A stretch of 64,000 bases of DNA, from NCBI GenBank assembly GCA_963704565.1, contig OY969917.1:806001-870000 (forward strand). The letters run 5' to 3'. Source of the stretch: Rhodoblastus sp963704565. GTDB taxonomy: Bacteria > Pseudomonadota > Alphaproteobacteria > Rhizobiales > Beijerinckiaceae. The position numbers were made by a program, and so were the translations under genes. Under the pieces are notes generated by a model that did not search any database, was not told where the DNA came from, and worked only from the letters and a program-made list of their open reading frames with translations. Below are positions 27,615-34,556 of the stretch, piece by piece (position 1 is the stretch's first letter; each line of letters begins with the position of its first letter).

Positions 27615-28850
27615 TTAATGCCAATCGCGGCGCTGTGGGGTCGGCCGTCGCTCAGCGAGGTGGCGCGGCCGGGAGAAGTTGGCGTGCGTGTTCGCGATCG
27701 CGGCCGCGAGCCGTCCGGTGCCGAGCGTCGCCATCTCGATCTCCATAGGCATCGAGAAGATCAAGTGGCCGTCGCGAAGCGTGCGGACGTAGGCATGACC
27801 GCGCGAGAGGGAGGCCAGCTCGGACTCCGGCGCGTCGAGCGCCCGCGCGAGGCGAGGCGCGTCTTCCGCGCCGACGCGGAACGATATGAGGGTGCCGCAA
27901 TTGCCCAGGACTGCCTCATGCAATCCGCGCTCGGATATTTGTCCGATGAATTGATGGCACAGCACGATCGAAAGACGCCATTTGCGCGCCTCGCTCAGAA
28001 TCTTCGTGAAGGCGAGCGAGGCGAAGTTTTGAAACTCGTCGATGTAGATCGTGTAGTCGCGGCGCTCGGCCTCTGCGATTTCGGAGCGGGCTTCGGCCGC
28101 CTGCGCGAACGAGGAAACGAGCAGCGCGCCCAAGAGACGCGACGGTTCTTCGCCAAGGCCGGAAAAGTCGCACACCATCACCGTCCCTCGGTCGATGATC
28201 CGGCGGATGTCGATCGTCGAGGTGTGCTGTCCGAGGACAAGGCGAAGGGGGAGCGCGTCGGCAAGCGCCGCGACTTTGTTTTGCAACGAGCCGATCTCCT
28301 GCGTTTGCTGACGCGCATCCTTTGCGTCGAACTCGCGCCACGTTTGCCGCGTCTCTTCGTCCTTGCACTTCTTCAAGAGGTGGCGGCGGTAGGTCGCATC
28401 CGAGAGCACGCGGCGAATATCGAGAAGGGTGGTGCCGTGAGTATCGAGCAAGAGCCGCACGGACGCCCGGAGAAAATAAATGAGTCGCGGCGTCTGCTCG
28501 CCGAGGCCCCAGATGTCGGAAAAGACCGACACGACGTTCGCCGTGACTTTCCAGCGTTCGTCGGGCGGCACGTTGTGAAGGGGATTGAGCCCGATGACAT
28601 GCGAGAGGGTGGCCGGCCGCCAGTAGATCATCGGCTGGGGGGAACTGTCAGCAATCCGCTTGGCGGAATCGCCGTGTTTGTCGATGTAGCAGAAGCCGCG
28701 ACGCTCCGAGAGGTCGGCGGCCATCAGGCTTTCAAGCCACGTCGTCTTGCCGGAACCCGTCCCGCCTATCGCGTAGGCGTGCTGACGCCAGTCGTTGTCG
28801 CCGACGGTGACGGGTTCGCCGTTTGCCAATCTGTATCCGAGAATTCGCAT
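27615..28850 (-). CDS. Conjugative coupling-type/VirD4-TraM-recognition ATPase
   Basis: 411 residues. Walker A GGTGSGKTTW is near residues 29-38 and Walker B YTIYIDEFQNFAS near 265. LSHVIGLNPLHNV, FLRASVRLLLDT and LSIVLCHQFIGQIS are typical of the TraG/VirD4/HerA group that pumps DNA. It has no N-terminal membrane helices, so it is a soluble ATPase. It is one of two such proteins in the island; no relaxase or secretion channel genes accompany it. Confidence 0.75.
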   Translation of the reverse strand: MRILGYRLANGEPVTVGDNDWRQHAYAIGGTGSGKTTWLESLMAADLSERRGFCYIDKHGDSAKRIADSSPQPMIYWRPATLSHVIGLNPLHNVPPDERWKVTANVVSVFSDIWGLGEQTPRLIYFLRASVRLLLDTHGTTLLDIRRVLSDATYRRHLLKKCKDEETRQTWREFDAKDARQQTQEIGSLQNKVAALADALPLRLVLGQHTSTIDIRRIIDRGTVMVCDFSGLGEEPSRLLGALLVSSFAQAAEARSEIAEAERRDYTIYIDEFQNFASLAFTKILSEARKWRLSIVLCHQFIGQISERGLHEAVLGNCGTLISFRVGAEDAPRLARALDAPESELASLSRGHAYVRTLRDGHLIFSMPMEIEMATLGTGRLAAAIANTHANFSRPRHLAERRPTPQRRDWH

Positions 28851-29148
28851 ACGCGATCATGAGCGGCACCTAGCTCACCTGTCCTTACGTGCCGCGTGGG
28901 ACGAGGTGCAGGGATACGAGGTGCCGCGCTTGGGCGCGAAGGCGTACCCCGAGCGCCTCCGACAATTGTACCGTGTGGGAGGCGGTCGCGGGTGTGCGTA
29001 GTGCGCGATGGGGATGGGTGAGGCACGCGAGCGGACGGTCGCGCTGCGCGCGAACGAGTGGGATCAGTAGGAAATGGTGGAGCGGTACAGTCGTCCCCCT
29101 CGATGGGGGACAGGGAACCGTCCGCCGAACTGTCCGTCGTCGCCAGAG
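28851..29148. other. Intergenic region upstream of the translocase gene
   Basis: About 300 bp without a supported gene. It includes a 7-bp hairpin GTCCCCC/GGGGGAC at 29093-29111. The segment shared with the right end of the window begins at 29114. Confidence 0.5.
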
Positions 29149-29337
29149 GCGCGACTAATTTTGGTCTCTGGCGTCGCCCGTCCGTTAGGACGGAATGGAC
29201 GCCAGAGAGCAGAGGATCGAGCACCCCGAAGGGGTGATCGAAGCCGATGTCTCTCTGGTGTCCGAGCGAGTGCGCTTGTCGCCTCGCGGTGTCAGCCTGA
29301 ATAGGAAAAATCAACCAGAGAACAAAATTAGTCGCGC
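29149..29337. ncRNA. Candidate structured RNA/DNA element, copy 1
   Basis: 189 nt closed by 23-nt arms at 29149-29171 and 29315-29337 (22 of 23 paired; arm starts GCGCGACTAATTTTGGTCTC). Inside are a CTCTGGCGTC/GACGCCAGAG stem capped by CCGTCC..GGACGG, and a hairpin CACCCCGAAGGGGTG. The second copy (62615-62803) has the same length and one compensatory pair change in the closing stem (T-A here, G-C there). I do not recognise the family and cannot assign a strand; its size and fold recall ORF-associated RNAs such as HEARO, untested. Confidence 0.5.
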
Positions 29338-29522
29338 TTTAGAGCGCGCGGACATGTGAGGCGGAAGGGTAGGAAGTCTGCGGCGTTCCCGGCGCGGCGT
29401 TGCCCTTACGAGTTGCGCTTACAGTATAGGTATATGTAAGGGCAATCGGGGGAGCGGTTAGGGTAGCTGGTGGGGGCAAGTCGTAGGGGTAAAGGACGGC
29501 CCCGCGAGTGCGGGGCCAAGGC

Positions 29523-29913
29523 TCAAGAAAACGATCGCAGGTAGTCGGCCGCCTGCGAGGCTTTGCTGGCGGCGGTGAAGATTGCGCGGTCGTCATGCCG
29601 CAACAGGTCGAGCCAATTTTTGATGTAGCCGGCGTGCCGCAGCTCGCCCGTGATGCCGAGGTGGGCGCACAAGAAGGCGGCGGTAAGTTCGGCGACCAGT
29701 TCCTCGGCGGCATAGGCGCGGGTGCCGAAGCGTCCGGTGAGGTCACGGTCGAGGCGGGGTTTGTGTCCCGACCAATGACCGAGCTCATGCAGCGCGGTTG
29801 CATAGTAGGGTTCGATCGATGTGAAAGAGCTTACGGGCGGCAGGTTGATGAAGTCGAGCGCCGGGACGAAGCACGCCTTATCACCCCCGTGGCGGATGTC
29901 GGCTTGGGTCGCC
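29523..29913 (-). pseudogene. ArdC-like antirestriction protein, C-terminal zincin remnant
   Basis: About 130 codons survive. The zinc site HELGHWSGH and the downstream AAEELVAELTAAF (third ligand Glu) are intact, but the whole N-terminal ssDNA-binding DUF1738 domain is missing. Homology with the copy at 62989 stops near 29914, where a helix-turn-helix gene fragment is joined. ArdC protects incoming DNA from host restriction; this remnant is probably non-functional. Confidence 0.75.
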
Positions 29914-29997
29914 GGTGAGATAGGCGTGGATGTCATCGAAGGTGGCGTAGCGGTTTCGTTCAAGGAAGGCCAAGAGTTGCGTCTGGCGTTCCGTCAT
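29881..29997 (-). pseudogene. Helix-turn-helix gene, N-terminal fragment
   Basis: Begins MTERQTQLLAFLERNRYATF and continues DDIHAYLTGD, a start typical of small winged-helix regulators, then runs out of frame into the ArdC remnant near 29914. Marks a deletion junction. Confidence 0.45.
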
Positions 29998-30176
29998 GAC
30001 GGCTTGGACAGGCCTGCCGCCGCCGTTCAAGACGGGGTCGTTTCCAAATCTCGAAATTCGTTTGACGCTCTGCATACGCGCACACATAGGCCAAGACGCG
30101 CGGCGATTCGACGTTCGCCCTGAAGCACGGCGAGAAACGCTGGTTAACCACGACGCTCGGTGCAAAGAAAATTATA

Positions 30177-32411
30177 TCATTGCCACTGCGCTGCGGCGTC
30201 ATCGCCGTCCTCCGATCTCGGTGGCGGGGGAGCGGGCGGAGTATTCACTTCGGCCGGCTGAGGTTCCGGCGCGCGCGCCGTTTTCGCATGCTCCGGTCGC
30301 GGCGGGGGATCGATATCGGGCTTCGACGATGATACGCGGGCGCGGTTCCGTTTGAGAAGCGCGCGGTGCTCCGCCGGTGTCATCTGCGGCATGTTTTCGA
30401 GGATGTAAAACGGGATGGTGAGGGATACCGCCTGCGGGGTAAAGTTCCGGACGTAGCATGCGAGTTGCGTCCACTGTGGCGGGTCGGCGCTGTCGCGGCG
30501 CTGCGCTTTCAGGAACTCCGGCGTCGCCTCCATGTCTCGCGCGAGCCATCGGCTGTCGGTATAGCCAAGGCCGCCGACCATCTTGACGCTTGTGTTCGAG
30601 GCGATCGACGAGCGCAGTTTCTCGCTCGCCTGTTCCATGTGCTGAAACGCGACGCAAACGCCAAGCTTGAACTGACGCACGCGTGTCAGGAGCTTGTCGA
30701 AGGTGTCGTCGAAATAGGGGGCGGCTTCGTCGACGATGAGGAATGTCGGCCGGCGCTTTTCTTGCGGGATGCTCGCGCGCTCGAACGCGGCGGCCATCGT
30801 GCGGGCGATGATGTAGCGCCCGAACAATGTGCTCGCGTCCTGCTTCAAGACGCTCTCGCTCGTGTTCACGACGATGACGGAGCCGCGATTCTGGAGTTCG
30901 TCGAAGAAGTCCACCTTGTTGTTCGTCGCGAACATGCGCTGGAACGCCGGCACTTGCACGAGGCCGTAGACGCGCTGGGCGATCTGCTCGCGGAAACCCT
31001 TCAGCTCGAAATACTGGTTCTTGAAAAAATCCTGCGCCGTCGCGTCCAGCGCCTCGATGGCGGCGCGGTATCGGCTGTTCGCAAAACCGCCTTTCGGGTC
31101 TTCCTCCAACACCTGACGCAGGGTGTCGATCGTCGAATCCGGCATCGAAAGGACAAGGCGGACGACGTAGGAGAACACCGTACCCTGGCGGCTCGTGAGG
31201 TCGTTCTGCGCGCTCGTGAAAATGTAGTTGAAGAGTTGCACGATTTCCGTCTCGACTGACGCGCGCATGGATTCCGAGTAGCCGCGCATGCGCGCATTCG
31301 AGACATCGAACATATTCAAGGCCGGGGTCGGCTCGTGCTCGGGGTCGATGATGACGATGCGATCTTTGAGGCGGTCGTTGAAGAGCGCGAGCGTCTCGAT
31401 CTTTTTCACCAACGCGCCGGTGCTGTCGACGACGACCAGGGCGGGCGGGTCGTCCTGTTCGAGAAATCGCGCGATCAAGGCACCGAGGGTTTGCGTCTTG
31501 CCGTGGCCGCTGCCGGCGACGAGCACCGCGTGTTCGAGAAAGCGCGAGGTCGGAATTTCAAACGGGATTTCCAAATCGAAGAGCTCTTCGAAGACGGTAT
31601 CTTTCAGATACCCCCGGACAACCTCTCGCGGCGAGCCCTTGAAGTCAGTTGGCATGACGAGCGTCGATTTATTTCCTGACATGGCCGCTTGGTTTTCTTC
31701 GAGCGATTTGCGCAGCGATGCAAAAAGATTCAGCGCCCTCACTTCCTGAGAAAAAAACGGTAGAGCAAGCGCTTCCACTGCCTTCGGAACGTCGGGCATC
31801 AGCTCAATGAGCGGAATCTTGATCGTCGGCTTCGTCAGGTCGGATTCGAGGAGTTCGGCTAATTTCGATCTGCTCACTTGAGCGACGGGGGGAAGCAGTG
31901 CGTGGAAATCGCTGAGACATTCTTTGAGCGTGTTCTCCATCGTTGCGATCGTGAGCGCCGGGTCTTGGGTGCGCTTCATGCGATCGGCCAAGAGGTCGCG
32001 GTATCGCGCCCCGTCAATTCCGTCGAGACGCGCGGGCGCATTGGGGAGCTTGTCGAATCCCTCGTCTTGGTAGAGCACGTCGAACACGGCGGCGAAAAAG
32101 AAGGCGACCTGCGGGATCGGCAACGTCTGCTGATGGGGAAGGCAGCCGTGCATCACGCTGTCGCCGAACGCGTGAGAGTCGGGAAATGATACGGGCTTTG
32201 TCGCCTGTTCATAGAAGGCCGCGCGCTCTTGGCTTTCGAGAGCGGCTAAGCGCGCGGGTGAGTTTTGATGCGCCTCATAGAGTTTGAACGCGATTATGAC
32301 GACGCCCGCAATGAGGACGAACGGTGAAAGGATCACTGCCAGAGCAATGATCAAAAGCCCCACCATAGAATATCCGATGACCTTCCATTCGGGGTCTTTC
32401 GCGCTCGCCAC
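30177..32411 (-). CDS. Membrane-anchored DNA translocase (TraD/HerA-like coupling ATPase)
   Basis: 744 residues. Two membrane helices occupy residues about 14-42. The ATPase core has Walker A VAGSGHGKTQT (near 295) and Walker B PTFLIVDEAAPYFDD (near 540). The tail from about 690 is proline-rich and probably disordered. Such proteins couple DNA substrates to a secretion channel. It starts 1 nt after the stop of the 119-residue gene upstream, so it belongs to the integrase-end operon. Stands beside a second, soluble ATPase gene at 27615. Confidence 0.78.
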   Translation of the reverse strand: MASAKDPEWKVIGYSMVGLLIIALAVILSPFVLIAGVVIIAFKLYEAHQNSPARLAALESQERAAFYEQATKPVSFPDSHAFGDSVMHGCLPHQQTLPIPQVAFFFAAVFDVLYQDEGFDKLPNAPARLDGIDGARYRDLLADRMKRTQDPALTIATMENTLKECLSDFHALLPPVAQVSRSKLAELLESDLTKPTIKIPLIELMPDVPKAVEALALPFFSQEVRALNLFASLRKSLEENQAAMSGNKSTLVMPTDFKGSPREVVRGYLKDTVFEELFDLEIPFEIPTSRFLEHAVLVAGSGHGKTQTLGALIARFLEQDDPPALVVVDSTGALVKKIETLALFNDRLKDRIVIIDPEHEPTPALNMFDVSNARMRGYSESMRASVETEIVQLFNYIFTSAQNDLTSRQGTVFSYVVRLVLSMPDSTIDTLRQVLEEDPKGGFANSRYRAAIEALDATAQDFFKNQYFELKGFREQIAQRVYGLVQVPAFQRMFATNNKVDFFDELQNRGSVIVVNTSESVLKQDASTLFGRYIIARTMAAAFERASIPQEKRRPTFLIVDEAAPYFDDTFDKLLTRVRQFKLGVCVAFQHMEQASEKLRSSIASNTSVKMVGGLGYTDSRWLARDMEATPEFLKAQRRDSADPPQWTQLACYVRNFTPQAVSLTIPFYILENMPQMTPAEHRALLKRNRARVSSSKPDIDPPPRPEHAKTARAPEPQPAEVNTPPAPPPPRSEDGDDAAAQWQ

Positions 32412-32412
32412 G

Positions 32413-32772
32413 TTATAGCTCGAACGAGTTTGATTGTCCGGTCGTGGCGTTCTCTTCCAAAGCTGCCTTGAGGTTCTTCAGAGCATCTCGTCCCTCCGCG
32501 TCGAATCTCTTTGCGTCCGCGGGCGTGGCGCAGCGTCTCCCGAATCCCTTGTTCTTTATCAAGTTGCCGACGGTGACATGGATTACTGGAACAAACTTGT
32601 CGTTCGGGTCTTCCCATGTCAACAAAACCGCATCGCTGAGGTCGCGTTCGCGGACGATCGCCAGCTCCTCCTCGGAGAGTTGCACCTCGAACTTCGCGAG
32701 GTAGTAGGTCTTTGGCTTGGAGAATATACCCGTTTTTTCAGAGCCTTCGGTGTGATTGATGGTGACTTTCAT
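32413..32772 (-). CDS. Conserved hypothetical protein of the integrase-end operon
   Basis: 119 residues, MKVTINHTEGSEKTGIFSKP then KTYYLAKFEVQLSEEELAIV. The first half is beta-rich, the second helical (FDAEGRDALKNLKAALEENA). GGGAAGGGACA-type purines lie before the ATG. It lies between the AlpA-like gene and the translocase gene with only 1 nt to the latter. I do not recognise the family. Confidence 0.6.
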   Translation of the reverse strand: MKVTINHTEGSEKTGIFSKPKTYYLAKFEVQLSEEELAIVRERDLSDAVLLTWEDPNDKFVPVIHVTVGNLIKNKGFGRRCATPADAKRFDAEGRDALKNLKAALEENATTGQSNSFEL

Positions 32773-32829
32773 TGTCCCTTCCCCTCGCAGATGGCCCGCC
32801 GAAGTGTGCACCTCCGACGGGCCGCTCCA

Positions 32830-33120
32830 TTACAGAGCTTGGCTGTCCTGCGTCACCGCAAGGCCGTGGGCCTCGAAGTATGCGAGTACGTCGGCCATGC
32901 GCCAAACGGGATGTGAGTTCCTGAAACTGTTGAGCTTCTTGCAACTGGGGAAGGGGTCAGGGTTGGGTTCAACCCACTCCCTATACGTGCCCTTCCGTCG
33001 GCTACCGGAAGATCGCAAGATTTCCGATTGCATCATTCTCCACGTGTGCGCGCGGCTGAACGGCCATCCCATGCGTTTGAGACCATGCCAGTCCACTATC
33101 AGTCTTTTCTCGTTAGACAT
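32830..33120 (-). CDS. AlpA-like DNA-binding protein, possible excisionase
   Basis: 96 residues. LIVDWHGLKRMGWPFSRAHT is an AlpA-type MerR-like helix-turn-helix start and FRNSHPVWRMADVLAYFEAH closes the domain, though the middle is longer than usual. AlpA proteins often act as recombination directionality factors or integrase activators. It is encoded 75 nt downstream of the integrase on the same strand, the expected place. Start at 33120 chosen by homology. Confidence 0.7.
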   Translation of the reverse strand: MSNEKRLIVDWHGLKRMGWPFSRAHTWRMMQSEILRSSGSRRKGTYREWVEPNPDPFPSCKKLNSFRNSHPVWRMADVLAYFEAHGLAVTQDSQAL

Positions 33121-33195
33121 CACAAGGCTCCAGAATTGGAGCATCGCGATGCTATTGGGTGAGACCACTAGTAGCGGACGTAGTGTCGGCCTGCG

Positions 33196-34314
33196 TCACA
33201 AGAGCGTCAACAGGTGCGCTTCCCATTTTGTCACGGCTTCGCGCATTTCGTCTTTGAAGTCGTGGCGTTGGTAGACGCCGACGATCCCGCCGAGGGAGCC
33301 GGAAACGTGGTTCAGCAGTTTTTCTGTTACTTCAAGGCGAACGCCGAGCTTCGCCATGTTCGTCGCGAACGTCCGGCGAATGTCGTGATGCGTGAAGCCT
33401 TTGACGCCGCATTTGTCGAGCGAGAGCTTGGATGTTCCGAAGCCCCTGAACGGTTTGTCGGTGTATCCGCGCGCCGGGAATAGGAGCGTGCCGACGCGGT
33501 CAACGCCTGCGACGATCTGCCGCGCCATCTTTCCTATCGGTATGCGGGTCGCGCGGCCGTTCTTGGTGATCGCGGCCGGAATGGTCACGGTGTCTTCGTC
33601 GTCTCCGATCCATTCCCAACGAAGCGCGGCGATCTCGCCCGCTCGTTGGCCGGTGAGAATGAGAAGCTGCACGATCGTGCCGTAGGGGTGGCCGATCTCC
33701 TTCGCTCGGTTCCAAACCTTCGCCAGCTCCTCATCGGACAGCACGCGGTCGCGTGATTTCTGCGGCGGCTTTTTTATCCCGACGCAGGGCGAGGATTTGA
33801 GATACCGAGGGATGCACCAATTGAAAAATGTGCTGATGTCTTTGAGAGCGTGCGCGCGTTGGCTCGGAGCTTTGATCGCGTCGAGCGCTTCGGCGACGTC
33901 GTGGTGCATGATCTGGTCAACGGGCTTCGTCCAGGCAAAATGACGCGTGAGATTTCGTTTGAGTTGGTATGCCGATCGTGGGCGCAGGTGGGCGGCGTGC
34001 TTCTCCTCAAACTCTTTGAGCGCGACGGGGAAAGTCGGCGGCGCGATTTGATCGGTCTCAGTCGCGGCGAGAGCGGCGAGCGCGCGCTTTCTTGCGTCTG
34101 CCAGTGAGATAGCCGGGTAGTGGCCGAGAGAAACCTTCGTGCGATTCGTTCCTCGTATGACGATCCACGTCTTGCGGTTTTTTCCGACACGGATGCCGAA
34201 CGAGGTGAGGCGCGTGTCGAGGTGCAAACCAACGGGAAGCGTTCGGATGGTGAGGTCGGTAAGATTTGGCACGGATTTGGCACGGATTTGAGTGGCGCTG
34301 TGGCGACGCGGCAC
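33196..34314 (-). CDS. int: Tyrosine integrase of island 1
   Basis: 372 residues. N-terminal DUF4102-like arm-binding domain (TRLTSFGIRVGKNRKTWIVI), core-binding domain, then the catalytic domain with Arg in TGQRAGEIAALRW, HDIRRT (His-x-x-Arg), LLNHVSG and Tyr in GVYQRHD. It would recombine the tRNA-Gly 3' end copies. The gene ends 1.2 kb from attR and is transcribed inward. The arm-type repeat overlaps codons 8-17. Confidence 0.92.
   Translation of the reverse strand: MPRRHSATQIRAKSVPNLTDLTIRTLPVGLHLDTRLTSFGIRVGKNRKTWIVIRGTNRTKVSLGHYPAISLADARKRALAALAATETDQIAPPTFPVALKEFEEKHAAHLRPRSAYQLKRNLTRHFAWTKPVDQIMHHDVAEALDAIKAPSQRAHALKDISTFFNWCIPRYLKSSPCVGIKKPPQKSRDRVLSDEELAKVWNRAKEIGHPYGTIVQLLILTGQRAGEIAALRWEWIGDDEDTVTIPAAITKNGRATRIPIGKMARQIVAGVDRVGTLLFPARGYTDKPFRGFGTSKLSLDKCGVKGFTHHDIRRTFATNMAKLGVRLEVTEKLLNHVSGSLGGIVGVYQRHDFKDEMREAVTKWEAHLLTLL
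34264..34289 (+). repeat. Putative integrase arm-type site, right
   Basis: Second identical 26-bp copy of the two-unit TTTGGCACGGA repeat, here lying within the first codons of the integrase gene. Binding there could also repress integrase expression. Confidence 0.6.
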
Positions 34315-34403
34315 GATGCACTATGCGGCGTATATGCGAATGAAATCAAGTGATTTGTAGGAACGTGGGGAACTGCGCACAACGACGAAATCGAAAAAAA
34401 TAT

Positions 34404-34449
34404 GCCTTCCAAGCTGAATACGAGGGTTCGATTCCCTTCGCCCGCTCCA
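34404..34449 (+). repeat. attR: tRNA-Gly 3' end copy 2
   Basis: The same 46 bp as the tRNA 3' half with one change, G at 34440 where the tRNA has A. That base pairs with T6 in the acceptor stem, so the change gives a G-T wobble and would still fold. This suggests the copy came from a slightly different tRNA-Gly allele, or drifted after integration. Confidence 0.9.
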
Positions 34450-34535
34450 TTTTACATTAAGACTCTGATTCGGCTATTATGCGCCTTGCTGCAAGGGATT
34501 GGCGCGCGTTGCGGTTATAATTCCGGTTGTGGCGC

Positions 34536-34547
34536 TGGTTATAACCA
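34536..34547. promoter_or_regulatory. Palindrome before the second integrase, possible operator
   Basis: Perfect 12-bp palindrome TGGTTATAACCA, 9 nt before the ATG of the integrase gene and next to its AGGAG ribosome site. A further half-site GGTTATAA lies at 34513-34520. It could bind a repressor of the integrase. Confidence 0.4.
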
Positions 34548-34556
34548 GGAGCCAAA

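Larger units (their letters stand above)
29114..29914. repeat. 801-bp direct repeat, copy 1
   Basis: Matches 62580-63380 without any net insertion or deletion (constant offset 33466), with scattered substitutions. It contains the 189-nt structured element, a spacer with the inverted repeat TTGCCCTTAC/GTAAGGGCAA, a hairpin GGCCCCGC/GCGGGGCC and the 3' part of an ArdC-like gene. Confidence 0.9.
17193..34449. mobile_element. Integrative genomic island 1 in tRNA-Gly
   Basis: The element is bounded by a 46-nt duplication of the tRNA-Gly 3' end (17193-17238 and 34404-34449). It encodes a tyrosine integrase and an AlpA-like factor at its right end, two DNA-translocase ATPases, an ArdC remnant, and a left-hand group of defence/toxin genes. 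Base composition varies: the genes at 17604-19636 and 25321-26037 are clearly AT-richer than the core genome. No relaxase or type IV secretion genes were found, so it may be mobilised by another element. Confidence 0.85.

Noticed and set aside
29149..29337. Calling the repeat element an IscB omega RNA outright
   Set aside because: No IscB/TnpB-like gene lies next to either copy and I could not compare it with a covariance model, so only a structural candidate is reported.
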